Shown here: positions 45,809-56,329 of the stretch, in pieces
How the letters are laid out: every line of letters starts with the position of its first letter
Position numbering within the stretch: the first letter of the stretch is position 1
Origin: Cyrtodaria siliqua
Taxonomy: Eukaryota > Mollusca > Bivalvia > Adapedonta > Hiatellidae
DNA length: 64,000 bases
NCBI GenBank assembly: GCA_037043455.1
Contig: JAWPHD010001432.1
Coordinates: 248,001 to 312,000, forward strand
Direction of reading: 5' to 3'
Notes under the pieces: generated by a model
The model's input: only the letters and a program-made list of their open reading frames with translations
Told to the model about the DNA's origin: nothing
The model's database searches: none
Made by a program: the position numbers and the translations under genes

Positions 45809-46908
45809 TTAAGGACTATTGGTCAGCCATCTTTGAAAAAAAAATCCAAAATGGATTGGGTATTATTAATTGAAATTTTCGTCCAAATGCATATTATAGG
45901 CATGAACATTGCCAATGATATAATAAATGATATAATAAATGACATTAATGCAACACTATTGACGTGAACATAATATCAGAAACAATATTTATTTGGCTGA
46001 AATAGTGCCCTATATATTCGAAAAGTTTGACGCAAGTTTACTCTAAGATGTTTTGTTTTTTATGTTAAATAAATTTGTCCATAGAATTGTCCATTTATAT
46101 AAAAATGGCACACGAGACATCATTTCTAAATCAAATATGCCATGTTATCACATCATCCACATTGCAAAGTCAATCATTGTACAAAAAAGAAGCTATTTTG
46201 TCAATGGCATGTACTTTCAAAATAATCTCAATGCTATAGTATGGTGGCACTGACGGGTTTTAATTGTCAAACTATTATAAATGGCAACTATATTTTTTTT
46301 GGATGTATTAAACACAACTGAGTGACTGTTGTGAATAGAAACATGGCAACACAAGAGTAATTTATTATTATATTCCTATAAAAACAGCACAAACTAAATA
46401 ATAACATATGAATAGGATCAAATTACCTGTTTATCCGAATGTTTCACCATACAGCATGTTTCAATTTACAATTCACCTGCATGCTTTTTATGTGTATCAT
46501 GTGCGTGTGTTGGAGGCACATGGCGTATAAAGAAAATTTTCATTTTTAACAATGGTGTACTTCGAATTTTGGATGATGTGATAACATGGCTTACTTTATT
46601 TAGAAATGATGTCTCGTGTGCCATTTTTAGATAAATGGACAATTCTATGGACAAATTTATTTAACATAAAAAACAAAACATCTTAGAGTAAACTTGCGTC
46701 AAACCTTTCGAATATAAAGGGTACTATTTCAGCCAAATAAATATTGATTCTGATATTATGTTTACATCAACAGTGTTGCATTAATGTCATATATTATATC
46801 ATTGACAATGTTCATGCCTATAATATGCATTTGGATGAAAATTTCAATTAATCATATCCCATCCATTTTGGATTTTTTTTTTAAAGATGGCTGACCAATA
46901 GTCCTTAA
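45809..46908. repeat. long inverted repeat, ~340-350 bp arms
   Basis: 45809-46160 and 46570-46908 are reverse complements with few mismatches. Both outer ends begin 'TTAAGGACTATTGGTCAGCC' reading inwards. The left arm is 13 bases longer because a 'GATATAATAAAT' unit is doubled there. The ~410 bp spacer has no coding content but keeps weak residual pairing just inside the arms. It could be a foldback-type non-autonomous DNA element or two solo repeats in opposite orientation. No target duplication is evident. Confidence 0.8.
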
Positions 46909-47059
46909 AGAAAACGAATGATTTATGTAATACAGCATTCTTTTGATATGCAGGTAATAAGCAATGCAATAATGTAATAATATATCAATATCAACAACAT
47001 ATATTGCAGCATGAAATATTTTTTTCTTTTCAAAATCAAAAAATGTTAACACATTTGTT

Positions 47060-47745
47060 TTTTTATATTAAATTACACTTGTTTAAATATACACAAGTAT
47101 CTGAAACACGATATAGGCAATCTGCAATTATATTGTCTTTCACTCTGACACGTTTTATCTCAGTATCATACTCTTCCAACATCAAACTCCATCTCATCAG
47201 TCTTTGATATGTTTTGTCATTTTATTTAGGAATGTGAGTGGATTGTGATCACTGAAGACAACTATTGGCGAAATAGATGCAGTTAAATACACTTCAAACT
47301 GTTGTAATGACAAATTGATACTCTTTTTCAATAGTTGACTAAATTTTAGGATGCTTGTTGAGCTTTTTCGGAAAGTAACACACTGGATGACCAAAACCAC
47401 TGTTGTCTTCTTGCAGAAGTACTGCACCAGCACCAATGTCGCATTGACCAAACATCAACTGCTATTCAACTGAAATTCAAAATTTGGTGGTGCACTCATC
47501 AGTATGGCTTTTATTTGTCAAATGACTGTTGGCATTGTTCAGTCCAAACAAACTTACTTCGTTTACTCAATATATTTGTCAAACGTTCAGCAATGACTGA
47601 AAAGTTAGGTAGACACACTTTTCTATAATAACTAGCCATCCCCGATAAAACGCATCGGTTGCTTTTTACAAGTCAGTACAGAAAATCCAGAAATAGCCTT
47701 GACCATAGCTTAAATAGGTTTAACCTGAACCTGTCCCACTTTATG
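47060..47745 (-). pseudogene. Ty3/gypsy RT thumb/connection and RNase H remnant
   Basis: Continues directly from the RT domain. Readable in changing frames: 'GYYRKVCLPNFSVIAERLT' (about 47590-47650), then RNase H pieces 'VCYF' (about 47370), 'FEVYLTASISPIVVFSDHN' (47230-47290) and 'YQRLMRWSLMLEEYDTEIK' with 'DNIIADCLYRVSD' (47100-47205). The 'VFSDHNPLTF' and 'DNIIADCL' signatures are standard for gypsy RNase H. Multiple frameshifts and stops. Confidence 0.75.
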
Positions 47746-48560
47746 TCATACACATGTGACAATTGCGCGACAAAATTCACTTTTGTTGAGGTTGACGTTC
47801 AAATTCGCATCAGTAAGACGATCGAAGAAACTTATAATGGCCTTCCGATTTGTGGTTGTAAATGATTCATCATCGATGTACGCGTCACATCTACCTAAAC
47901 CGGAGATTAACATATTGACGAGACGTTGAAACGTTGCTGGAGAATTTTTCATTCTAAATGGCCTAACTTTATATTGAAATAGACCATCTGGAGTTACAAA
48001 TGCTGAAACTTCTTTTGCTCCTTCTGTGAAAGTAACTTGCCAAAATCCTTGCAACAGATCAAATTTTGTAACGTATTTTAAATTTCCAATTTTGTCAATA
48101 CAGTCGTCAATTCGTGGGATTTGAAATGAATCAGTTGTTGAGACACTGTTGACTTTTCTATAGTCAGTACACATCCGGTATGTATTATACGGTTTTGCCA
48201 CAATAATACATGATGAACTCCAGTCAGTTTTATTTGTTTCAATGAAATCATTGTCTAATAAGTATTGATTTTTTTCTTTGAAATATTGTTGTTTAGAAGG
48301 ATTCATTCTATATGGATGCTGTTTTATTTGAGTAGAATTTGCAACATCGACATATGTTAAATTTGTCAGTTCGTGTTGCAACATCCGAAGATAAATGCTC
48401 GTATTTATGTATTAATTGTTTCAGCTCATGTCTTTGTGATGGTTCTAAATGTGACAGTTCACATCCAGATTATTAAAAATGTCACTGTTTTGTAATTTCG
48501 CTAAACCAGGATCATTTTCGTCAAACTGTTCATTCTCATTCTGTAATCCGTCACTGGAAC
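47746..48560 (-). pseudogene. Ty3/gypsy reverse transcriptase
   Basis: A 213-codon open stretch (48384-47746) with the classic gypsy RT blocks: 'HPYRMNPSKQQYFKE', 'DWSSSCIIVAKP', 'YRMCTDYRKVNSV', 'PRIDDCIDKIG', 'VTKFDLLQGFWQV', 'AFVTPDGLFQYKV', 'RMKNSPATFQRLVNMLI' and 'DAYIDDES' (catalytic YIDD at 47878-47889). R replaces the usual G before MKN. Upstream (to about 48560) the linker to integrase is present but shifted. Polymerase for copying element RNA. Confidence 0.9.
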
Positions 48561-49395
48561 TTTAAAGTGGGACAGAGCTAACTACATTAACTAAATGTGA
48601 CGAAAGGCTATCTCTGTCAATGTATTCTTTTAACATATTGATATGAGAAAGTTGACGTTGCTTTCGCCTTCCAAGAGTATTGATAATATAATTTAAATCA
48701 CTGATCCTTTTCTCTACTGTATACGGACAGTGATACCTAGCTTGTAAATGCTTTCCAGGAATAGGTTATAAAGCAAGAACTTTACCACCAGGTTTGAAAT
48801 TTCATTCTTGAGCAGTCAAATCATACCTTGTTTTCTTTTTTGATTGCGATGACTTGATATTGGTCTGAGCTACTTCACCAGCTTTTGATTGTTTGTTCCT
48901 AAAATTAGACACATACTGTAGAAGATTTGAAGAAGTGTCTTCTTCTGAGAGAATTTTCTCTTTAAGCAACTTAAGTGGTACACGAACAGTGAGACCAAAA
49001 ACTAGTCCGAAAGAGCTAAAACCCAGAGATTCTTGAATAGACTCTCTAATGGCGAAAAGGAACAAGTCCTTGTTAGTGTCAAAACAATATGACCTCATCA
49101 TGTTGTTTAGTGAATGATGACATCTTTCTACAGCTCCTGGACTCTCCGGATGGTAAGCCGAATACTTCAACTATTGAATGCCTAACTCATGTATGACCTG
49201 TTGAAATATACTAGACATGCAATTTAGCATTTGATCAGACTGGACATATTTTGGAAGTCCAACTAATGTGAAAGACTTTACCAGAGCCTTCACAATAGAC
49301 TTTGTCTTAATATTCCTAAGCTGAATATCTTCAGGAAGTCTTGTTGACGCACACAAAATCGTCAACATATATTGATTACCTGACTTGATCTTATA
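48561..49395 (-). pseudogene. Ty3/gypsy integrase, located upstream of RT
   Basis: Two stretches: 49407-49171, with 'KSGNQYMLTILCASTRLPED' and 'LVGLPKYVQSDQ' (core aspartate region), and 49170-48802, with 'YSAYHPESPGAVERCHHSL' (the E of D,D-35-E) and 'ESLGFSSFGLVFGLTVRVPL'. One stop separates them. The C-terminal domain continues below 48802 ('LNYIINTLGRRKQRQL' and 'INMLKEYIDRDSLSSHLV') and leads into the RT linker. So integrase comes before RT, not after RNase H as in most gypsy elements. The N-terminal zinc domain is missing: at 49395 the frame runs into repeat B. Confidence 0.85.
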
Positions 49396-49500
49396 TTTCA
49401 CTACCACTATTGAACAGTCTCAATCAAACCGAGACTGCATTATTTCGTATGTGTCGTGCTCGGCCGTTTCCAAAGGTCCATTATACTCTTTTTTTTAGGC
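49396..49500 (-). repeat. dispersed repeat B, copy 4
   Basis: Minus-strand copy ('CAGTCTCAATCAAACCGAGA', 'TATGTGTCGTGCTCGGCCG', 'TTTCCAAAGGTCCATTATAC') ending in a T-run. Its edge coincides with the loss of integrase homology, so it is tied to the break in the gypsy element. Confidence 0.7.
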
Positions 49501-49596
49501 AAACGGCCAACACAGTCCACAATTGTTTTACTGAAAGGTACATTAAATTAAGTAATAAGTTAAAGATAGGATTTGGGAATCTTCTGATTGGGCTTT

Positions 49597-50098
49597 TTTT
49601 GCCATAGACCGTTCCATGGAACGCCGTGAGCTTTTATAACATCAAACCCGTTTGTGTTTGTGATGTCTTATTTGATCTTTTATTCATCTTTAAATTTGTT
49701 CTTTGTTTCTAAATTCATGTTCATTTTATCATTTTTTGTTCATGCTCATTCAAGGTCTTTATCATGACCCCTGCATTGTTTCAGGTGCCATCTCGCTCAT
49801 ATCACTAGAGCAGTGGCAGAAAAACAATAACGTGGCTCCAGCGTAAATGGAGTGTCTACAATAAAATTTGCAGCAACTCTGCAGTTCAGGGTGAGAAGGT
49901 TCTAGTCCCGTTCTCCATATTTTATCTCGATGTACATGGAGGATGAGCCTGGCATGTTCATTCCTGTTAGGCGCCATATAACCTTTCATGTGTTGGTGCG
50001 CCTTAAAACTCAAATTCAATTCAATTGTTTCTGTGAGTGTTTGTGGTTGACTATCGTCCTTGATGCTACTTTTCCTGTTCGATTTGTATATCTATATT
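49597..50098 (+). mobile_element. PLE 3' end, split by a SINE
   Basis: Old-subfamily PLE terminus in two parts: 49597-49710 ('GACCGTTCCATGGAACGCCG', 'GTTTGTGATGTCTTATTTG') and 50025-50098 ('TGTTTGTGGTTGACTATCG', 'CCTGTTCGATTTGTATATC'). Between them lies the SINE at 49711-50024. The PLE itself sits inside the gypsy element, between gag and integrase remnants. Confidence 0.8.
49711..50024 (+). mobile_element. tRNA-derived SINE (family F), complete insertion
   Basis: Bounded by an 8 bp direct repeat TTGTTTCT (49703-49710 and 50025-50032). It has a B-box-like 'GGTTCTAGTCCC' near 49898 and ends 'TTGGTGCGCCTTAAAACTC' followed by an AATTCAATTCAA tail. The 3' part resembles SINE A but the body differs, so it is a related family sharing the tail. 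Confidence 0.7.
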
Positions 50099-50155
50099 TC
50101 CTCCATTTGACATGTATGAGACAAAATTTCACATCAGGTGGTCGCTATTTTCTCC

Positions 50156-50527
50156 TCAGGATCCCATGTTTAGTAAAATAACAAACTGGGACTTGTGAAG
50201 CTTTTTCTTCACTAACTGCCCTATCAAATAAGCTAATCTAATATGTGTTTTAACATCAAAAGTAGAAGTTGAGTGGATGTGGGTGGGGTGGGTTGGTGAA
50301 GATGGTGAACTTGAATTGCTTACCAAATCCATTTTCCGCATCTCTATTTCAACTTTTCTTCTTTTGTTTCTTCCTTTAATTTCATTTCCATTTCTTTTTC
50401 CTTTCATTATCATTTTCTTTTCTTTCATTTCCATTTGTCTCAGTTCAATTTCTTTTTCTTTTTCCATTTTGATTTTTTCTAATTCAGTGACTTTTAACTT
50501 TACATCGAATTCCGTTTTCACCAACAA
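50156..50527 (-). pseudogene. gag-like N-terminal remnant of the gypsy element
   Basis: Minus strand, 123 codons. A long charged region rich in K, E, R and M (residues 1-75, probable coiled coil) is followed by a serine/proline/histidine linker and 'FDVKTHIRLAY', the start of a gag core in related elements ('FDVxKxIRLVPPF' by family recollection). It then loses register. It lies 330 bp downstream of the primer binding site on the same strand, where gag is expected. Most of gag and all of protease are missing. Confidence 0.6.
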
Positions 50528-50860
50528 ATGTAAGCATCCTCTCCAGAAATTACTCCATCAACCAAAAATTGCACCAATTTTGAAAATAGTTTTAATCTCA
50601 AATTTTCTCATAGAAGATTTACATTTCGATATTGTATATTAAGAGCAATTCATATTTTTTAAGTGAATCACACTTCTCCTGTGGAAGTGTTGCAACGCAT
50701 TTGTCAAGATCAAACTGCATTATGATTGTAGCTGGTTTCACTCTTTATAATATTGAAAATGTACAACATGTACAATTAATTTTGTGCTTTTATTATTTAT
50801 TTATCATTTTATTATTGCCGCAAGCAATGTATAAATGATTAAAGCACAGAAAATGTTTCG

Positions 50861-50878
50861 CTCCCGGACGAGCCCCCA
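50861..50878 (-). promoter_or_regulatory. tRNA-Pro primer binding site
   Basis: On the minus strand this reads TGGGGGCTCGTCCGGGAG, matching 17 of 18 bases expected for the complement of the tRNA-Pro 3' end. It lies 5 bases after the LTR terminus at 50884. Minus-strand DNA synthesis of the element would start here. Confidence 0.8.
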
Positions 50879-50883
50879 ATTTC

Positions 50884-51275
50884 TGTTACGAGTAAAATTT
50901 AACAAGAAAGGAAACAGAACCAGCCACACAAAAATGCAATTAACACATTTATTTACATAAAATAGTCACTTACGGAATACAGAAATCCAGTTTTTCATTA
51001 ATATCAATTTTTTGAATTAAGTCCAAATAATACTATCCAATGTTCCTTTTATTCACATTAGCAAGTGTCTCTCTAATCCATAACAGTATGTGTCTATTTA
51101 ATCAAAAACAGTAAGTGTCTATTTAATCCAAAACAGCAAGTGTATCTTTAATAAAAAACAGTAAGTGTCTCTTTAAGTCTAAATGAATTTCCAATATTTC
51201 CAGTTAAGACCAAATATCTAATTTTACTGTTATTATGTAAATACTAAAACAAATTTATTTTGAAATTCAGGATTT
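50884..51275 (-). mobile_element. 5' LTR (partial) of the gypsy element
   Basis: Minus-strand LTR whose 3' end 'CTCGTAACA' (50884-50892) matches the LTR at 38177. It contains five ~24 bp units (51060-51175, 'AGTGTCTCTTTAATCC' type on the plus strand). Homology fails near 51275, before the TATA box and upstream promoter part, so the U3 portion is lost. Confidence 0.7.
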
Positions 51276-51780
51276 TTTTATTTTAAATTTCGAAACGAAA
51301 ACCTACGGTCTCAGAGGAAGTCTCAGAGGAATCAGAGGAAGTCTCAGAGGAAGTAAAGAGGTGTTAGCATTATAAAGATTAATACGTGCATGTATAATTT
51401 AAAAAATGACTTATTCCAAGTAGAAAGAGAGGTTGGGTCCGCATGTTCAGAACGACACCGTTTTATACTAAAATCCTCAATGGATTGGGCGATCTGAGCA
51501 ATCTGAGCAATCTGAGCACGGCATGCATTATAATTGAAGGTAACCTATACCTTTATCTACAACATCAATGTTACCAATGATGACATGACATGCTGGAGCA
51601 TAGCAAAATGTTGATGTTATACATTCACATTCCTTAGGAGTGTTATTTACTATATCAAGGTCAGAAAATATTTTGTTGTGTATTTAGGAATAGAATAAAC
51701 TACATTATTATCTCGAAAAATGCTAGGCATGTCAGTGAAATCAACATCTGTATTAAGGTTTATTGTATACTTTCATATTG
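51276..51780. repeat. short tandem repeats in unassigned DNA
   Basis: 51311-51358 repeats 'TCTCAGAGGAA' four times with spacing 12-16; 51490-51520 repeats 'AATCTGAGC' three times. Nothing else recognised. Confidence 0.5.
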
Positions 51781-51799
51781 TCCCGTTTAGTTTGCATTG

Positions 51800-52400
51800 A
51801 GCTAAGTGTGCAATATTCTACGATATTGCACACATTGATATTGCACTGGAACTTTTTCTCGCGCTTGCTAAGAGCCGCGAAATAGAAATAAGGAACTACT
51901 TTCAACGGAATCCTGCCTATAGCGTCAACAAAAAAAACGACGTGTTTTTGTTCAACCTTTTGTGGCAGAAATTGATAAAATAATTGAAATGGTCACTATT
52001 TTTAACGTTATCGAATGGCAAACAAACGTTAGAAAATCGCTTGACGTTTTTAATGACGTCATCCGACGTCGACGTCGTTTTCGCGCAAAATAATCATCCA
52101 CACAAAATGAAACTGAATGACATTATAGGAATTCCATCGAAAGCTACAAAAATAACACAATATAATGAAAAGTAATAGTCATACAATTAGCATTGATCGA
52201 AAACAATATGAAGGTATACAATAAAAAGGTTATTGAATTTGTATGGCTAAATATTACTTGGAACTCGTTGCTTTGGCGCAAGACGACTCACAAGCTCGTC
52301 GTCCTTAGCCAAATCAACTCGTTCCAAGTAATATTTAGCCATACAAATTCAATAACCTATAATATTTTTAGAAAATGTCTGACGTGAGAAGTAGAATTTT
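51800..52400. mobile_element. unclassified repeat-like segment containing a palindrome
   Basis: Begins with 'GATATTGCAC' repeated (about 51823 and 51838), then GC-richer text with CpG-rich 'GACGTCATCCGACGTCGACG' at 52055-52075, and ends in the 132 bp palindrome at 52227-52358. The mix suggests a non-autonomous element, but the termini are not defined. Confidence 0.3.
52227..52358. repeat. 132 bp near-perfect palindrome (hairpin)
   Basis: The outer 38 bases (52227-52264) are an exact reverse complement of 52321-52358. The inner 25 bases on each side (about 52268-52292 and 52295-52318) also pair with a few mismatches ('GTTG.TTTGGC..A.GACGAC'), leaving almost no loop. Confidence 0.85.
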
Positions 52401-52715
52401 GTTTATATCTTTAACGTTCATATTAGTAATCTCCTGATATTCACTTCTATATAAATCAGGTACTGGAAGGAATCATTGATTCGGACTGAACGTTTCGTAT
52501 ATCAAACGCATGATTAGTAACTATATTTCAGTTATATGTTGATTGATATTCGACATATAATAGCATAATTGTAAATCAAGGAGAGGAGACAACAATGTTT
52601 CCGTGACAGAACGCGATTTACATTCGAATGGATATGAAAACAGATTGCATTGTTCGTTCTCATATTATCGCTACTTCTATGACCTTCTCCAGGGACAGGT
52701 CAGTTCGTAGGTAGT

Positions 52716-53430
52716 AGGTGTAAACGTCGAACAGGAAATGTAAAACACACAACAATTACAATGTTAATAAAAGGCAAGCCATGCGACATCACAAACACAA
52801 TCGGGTTGCACAATATTGCTACTGCCTTAGAACGTTCAGTTGTAAAAAGGCCTCTATGTGTTTAAATCAGGTTCAAGGATGCACCAAACTTAACTAGTAC
52901 TCTATTGTTAAAAAAAAGAGTATGATAATGGACCTTTGGAAACGGCCGAGCACGACACATACGAAATATTGCAGTCTCGGTTTGATTGAGACTGTTCATG
53001 AGTGGTAGTGAAATATGCTAACTACCGCTCACGCCCTCTAGCCCCGGGTTGAGCAGAACTCAATATTCATAAAATCAACAACACAAAAGTTTAACCATCC
53101 CGAAGATGGCATCCAAAAAAACGCATACATATAAATAAAGAAATCACCACCAGACTATATCCTCTAAAAACAAGACGTCATTAAAAAGCAATATAAACAT
53201 ACCACATAGATGATCATGTATATATGAATACAAAAAAGACACAAAGCAAGTAATCATTGTTTTGGGAGAGGCCAGAGACATATTTAAGACGAACTTCAAA
53301 CGCAATACTTCTTTGAGGATTTAGGTAGACATTATCATAGGGTACACAATCTATCACCAACATGCATTTCGTTGAAAACCTACCTCTTAGATAAGGTGTT
53401 TAACGAGTTTAATAAAGTTAAACCACTGGT
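52716..53430 (-). mobile_element. PLE 3' copy split by repeat B
   Basis: Minus-strand old-subfamily PLE: 3' UTR at 52716-52905 ('GTCGAACAGGAAATGTAAA', 'CTACTGCCTTAGAACGTTC'), then foreign DNA, then the continuation at 53129-53430 ('AATAAAGAAATCACCACCAG', 'GAGGATTTAGGTAGAC', 'TAAGGTGTTTAACGAG'). The two parts are consecutive in an intact copy. Confidence 0.7.
52914..53015 (+). repeat. dispersed repeat B, copy 5 (inserted in PLE)
   Basis: Nearly identical to 37138-37230 and to 49396-49500 in reverse. The foreign segment that splits the PLE is about 220 bp (52906-53128), so repeat B is part of a slightly larger inserted unit that also contains 'CGCCCTCTAGCCCCGGGTTG'. Confidence 0.7.
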
Positions 53431-53559
53431 AAAGTACAAAACCACAAGTTAACTAGTTAAACTCATAATCAGCTGTGCAGTTCATAAACATTTAGTTTCT
53501 GTTTGATTATAATTGTTCAATGTATTGCACTGACTTGTTATGCAACACATCTTAGGATA

Positions 53560-53800
53560 TTTCGAACCAGCCAGAGAAGAAATAAAAATTCCAGAAACCG
53601 TGCTCTATCTTACTATCGTATTTACCGTACTCGAGGGATACAGACCGCCAGGTTTACGTCCAAACCGACGGACGAAGCTACCGTAAGTGTCTTGCCTAAT
53701 GCCACAACGAAGCAATTTACAGGTGCCAGTGAGCCGCGAATCCATGTAGCCTGGATTAAGAGTCGAAGGTGCTATAAACTGGGCCACTGTCACAATGATG
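53560..53800 (-). mobile_element. tRNA-derived SINE (family G)
   Basis: On the minus strand: an A-box-like 'GTGGCCCAGTTTATAGC', a B-box-like 'GGATTCGCGGCTC' 37 bases later, then 'GGCATTAGGCAAGACACTTA'. That last phrase recurs in SINE bodies of many marine invertebrates by recollection. Open frames here on both strands (119 and 70 codons) have no protein signature and are explained by the SINE. Confidence 0.5.
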
Positions 53801-54640
53801 CCAATAGACGACGACATGTTTTAGTAACCGCACTAGGAATGCTTCTAACGTACCTTAATTAGTATCATCTAACTAAACTAAACACTCCTTCTAAACTGAA
53901 CCTAACAGCTAACCAACCCACCAGTAGACAATACATTTAGTATCTCAATAATAACAATCAATAAATAAAACAAATTTCATTCTGAACGAGACAAAGATCT
54001 TGTCAATAACGACTGTAAATTGAAAAAAGAAATCATTCAAATCACCAACGGTACCAGTCGGCATATAATACGTTCATACATTAAATGCATTGTCTACTGA
54101 TGCGTTAGCTGCTTGGTTCAGTATATTATGTCTAATTTTCAAAGTGACTTTGCTCAGTACGTATATATTTCATAGTAACATGACATCAATACTTTCGTTA
54201 ATTAATAGTTTAAAGGATATGTATTACGACATGAAACGAAACAAGCTTAATTAAATGTTTTTATCAATGTCTATAAGGTCTATAACCTTAATTAAAAGGT
54301 GTTTTATCAATATCTATAAGATATATCATCTGTTGAAACTGTACACGCAAATTGAACAGCCTATTTCGGTCAACTAAATCATAAAAGCAAATAATGAATA
54401 TATCAAATGGTAAAAGCAAACATTTAAATATCATTTTTCTAATTGGCTACTAATGATGTTTTAATACGCAATGATTACCTCTTGAATAGCAAATCTGATA
54501 GTACAATTGAATTTAATGGTTAACACTAACCTTATAATTGCATGTTTTGATGTCGCAATGAATAGTTTGACATGTTGACCTTTCCAAAACACGCATGGAA
54601 AGAAATTAGTTTAAAGACAAATAAATGTAGATATGCAACT
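53801..54640. other. AT-rich DNA, no feature recognised
   Basis: A short phrase 'CTTAATTAAA.GTTTTTATCAAT' with 'TCTATAAG' is duplicated at about 54247-54285 and 54290-54325. No gene seen. Confidence 0.45.
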
Positions 54641-54644
54641 ATGT

Positions 54645-54960
54645 GTACAGGTCGAACAGGAAGTGTAGAATTATCTGAACACAGTCAACAGGCAAAGTAG
54701 CATTCAAGGAAAAGGATGCATAGAATCGAACAAAACAATTACAACGATAATAAATCATGGCATTCGACACAACAAACATAAAGGGTTGACAATAGGGCTA
54801 CCGCCTTGGAAAGGTCAGTGGCAAAAATGTTGATGGGGTTTAAACCAGGTTCTAGGGTACACCAAACCTTACTCTTAAATGTACCCGATTGTCATCTTAT
54901 TAAAATAGGACAGTGTAACAAAACTAAATGCACACCTGACCGTATCCTTTAAAAGCGTAT
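54645..54960 (-). mobile_element. PLE 3' fragment
   Basis: Minus strand: 'GTCGAACAGGAAGTGTAG', 'GGGTTGACAATAGGGCTACC', 'GCCTTGGAAAGGTCAGTGGC', 'TTAAAATAGGACAGTGTAAC'. The terminal block is partly duplicated ('AAGTAGCATTCAAGG' appears again about 45 bases in). Confidence 0.75.
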
Positions 54961-56329
54961 ATGTATAAAATATTAAATTTCTGTCACTAGTTTCTATCGA
55001 TGTTTCTTTGTGATAAGAAGGGTAAATGTGTTAGATAATAGTAATTAGTGCACAAAACATTTATTAATAAAATATATGAAAATTACTCTTTAACATTAAG
55101 ACCAGTTAACTTAAAGTTGTTTTTGTTTTGTTTTGTTTTTTTAACAAATATTTCAAATGTTATTAAAGTGTTGTTTTTTATGTTTTCTATAAAAGGTGAA
55201 ATAAAGTTATTTAGGATTTAAATGACTTTCATCTTCTCCGCTTATATTATGCGATTAAAGACTGTTTAAAACGTATTAATAATAACAATACCATGCATGA
55301 TTAAAAATATTTCTTGAATTGTTACTTTCAAAAGCTTTATAATTATAGATCGTTTTGATTTTGAAACACTAGTACTTTTGCGTAAGTACACATAACTATT
55401 GCATGTGCCTGCTGTCACTCATAGGTCTTATGTTTTGCTGAATAAAGGATGATATTCTATATTTAGAAGTTATCATAACCTTAATGACATTTCCCCTTAA
55501 ATTAATGTCTCTTCAGATCATACATGTATATTGATGCACTGTATTTTAAGTAATTGTTTCGTTATGACGTGTTAATTAACATGTGTATAAACGTCCCACG
55601 TCATAAGTTATGTGATATACGTTTATATATTACATGGTATCATATAATATTTCCAGATTGTACATTTAGAAAAAAAAATAACACGATAATATATTCACTT
55701 GAGGCATGTATTTATGTAGAACTCAACAATAACATTGCTAGGAATAGAAAAAAAAGAAAAAGGTACAAAACAAACATGTGTATAAACTAGATGAACACTG
55801 ACAATAGCCAGGCCGTTGACCTTCAACTTGTGTTAAATGCCTTGGAAATATCCCTTTTTACAGTATGTATTGACCTTTACATTAGCGTTCATTTAGTGTT
55901 GTGTGACAGTAGAAAATATCACTGGGCTACGAATCAAACATGTTTTGACCTACCGGTACATTTCAAAAATCGAGTATTTACCTAAGAGAAGAATACATAT
56001 CAAGCAGGGGCTGGTCAGGTGATGCATCTTACATAATCTATCGAGCTCAAACTCAATAACACCGAGTGGGTCGACTTGTTTGCGCATGTTGCCTCGAAAT
56101 TTGTATTTATTCCTACGTAAAACACATATTGTCAATTCTAAATGCATGGGAAGCCAGTTAGATATCCATGCCTCTCTATGTTCTTGTGTCTGGTTAAAAT
56201 AGACTGCACATTTTCTGCAGGTAACATATGTATAGCACTGCCAAATAATATGTTTTTGTAGTCTTGCTCATGTTATTTTAATTGTTACTTGATAGTTTTT
56301 TTATTTGTTTTGGTTGCGACTCAGAGATA
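54961..56329. other. AT-rich DNA, no feature recognised
   Basis: Several 60-80 codon open frames have no recognisable content. No repeat unit supported. Confidence 0.45.

Noticed and set aside
50277..50642. 121-codon hydrophobic protein on the plus strand
   Set aside because: It is the complement of the charged gag-like coding region; phenylalanine, serine and isoleucine runs are the antisense of lysine/glutamate codons.
53503..53862. 119-codon protein-coding gene
   Set aside because: The frame overlaps a tRNA-derived SINE on the other strand, has no recognisable domain, and is opposed by another open frame.
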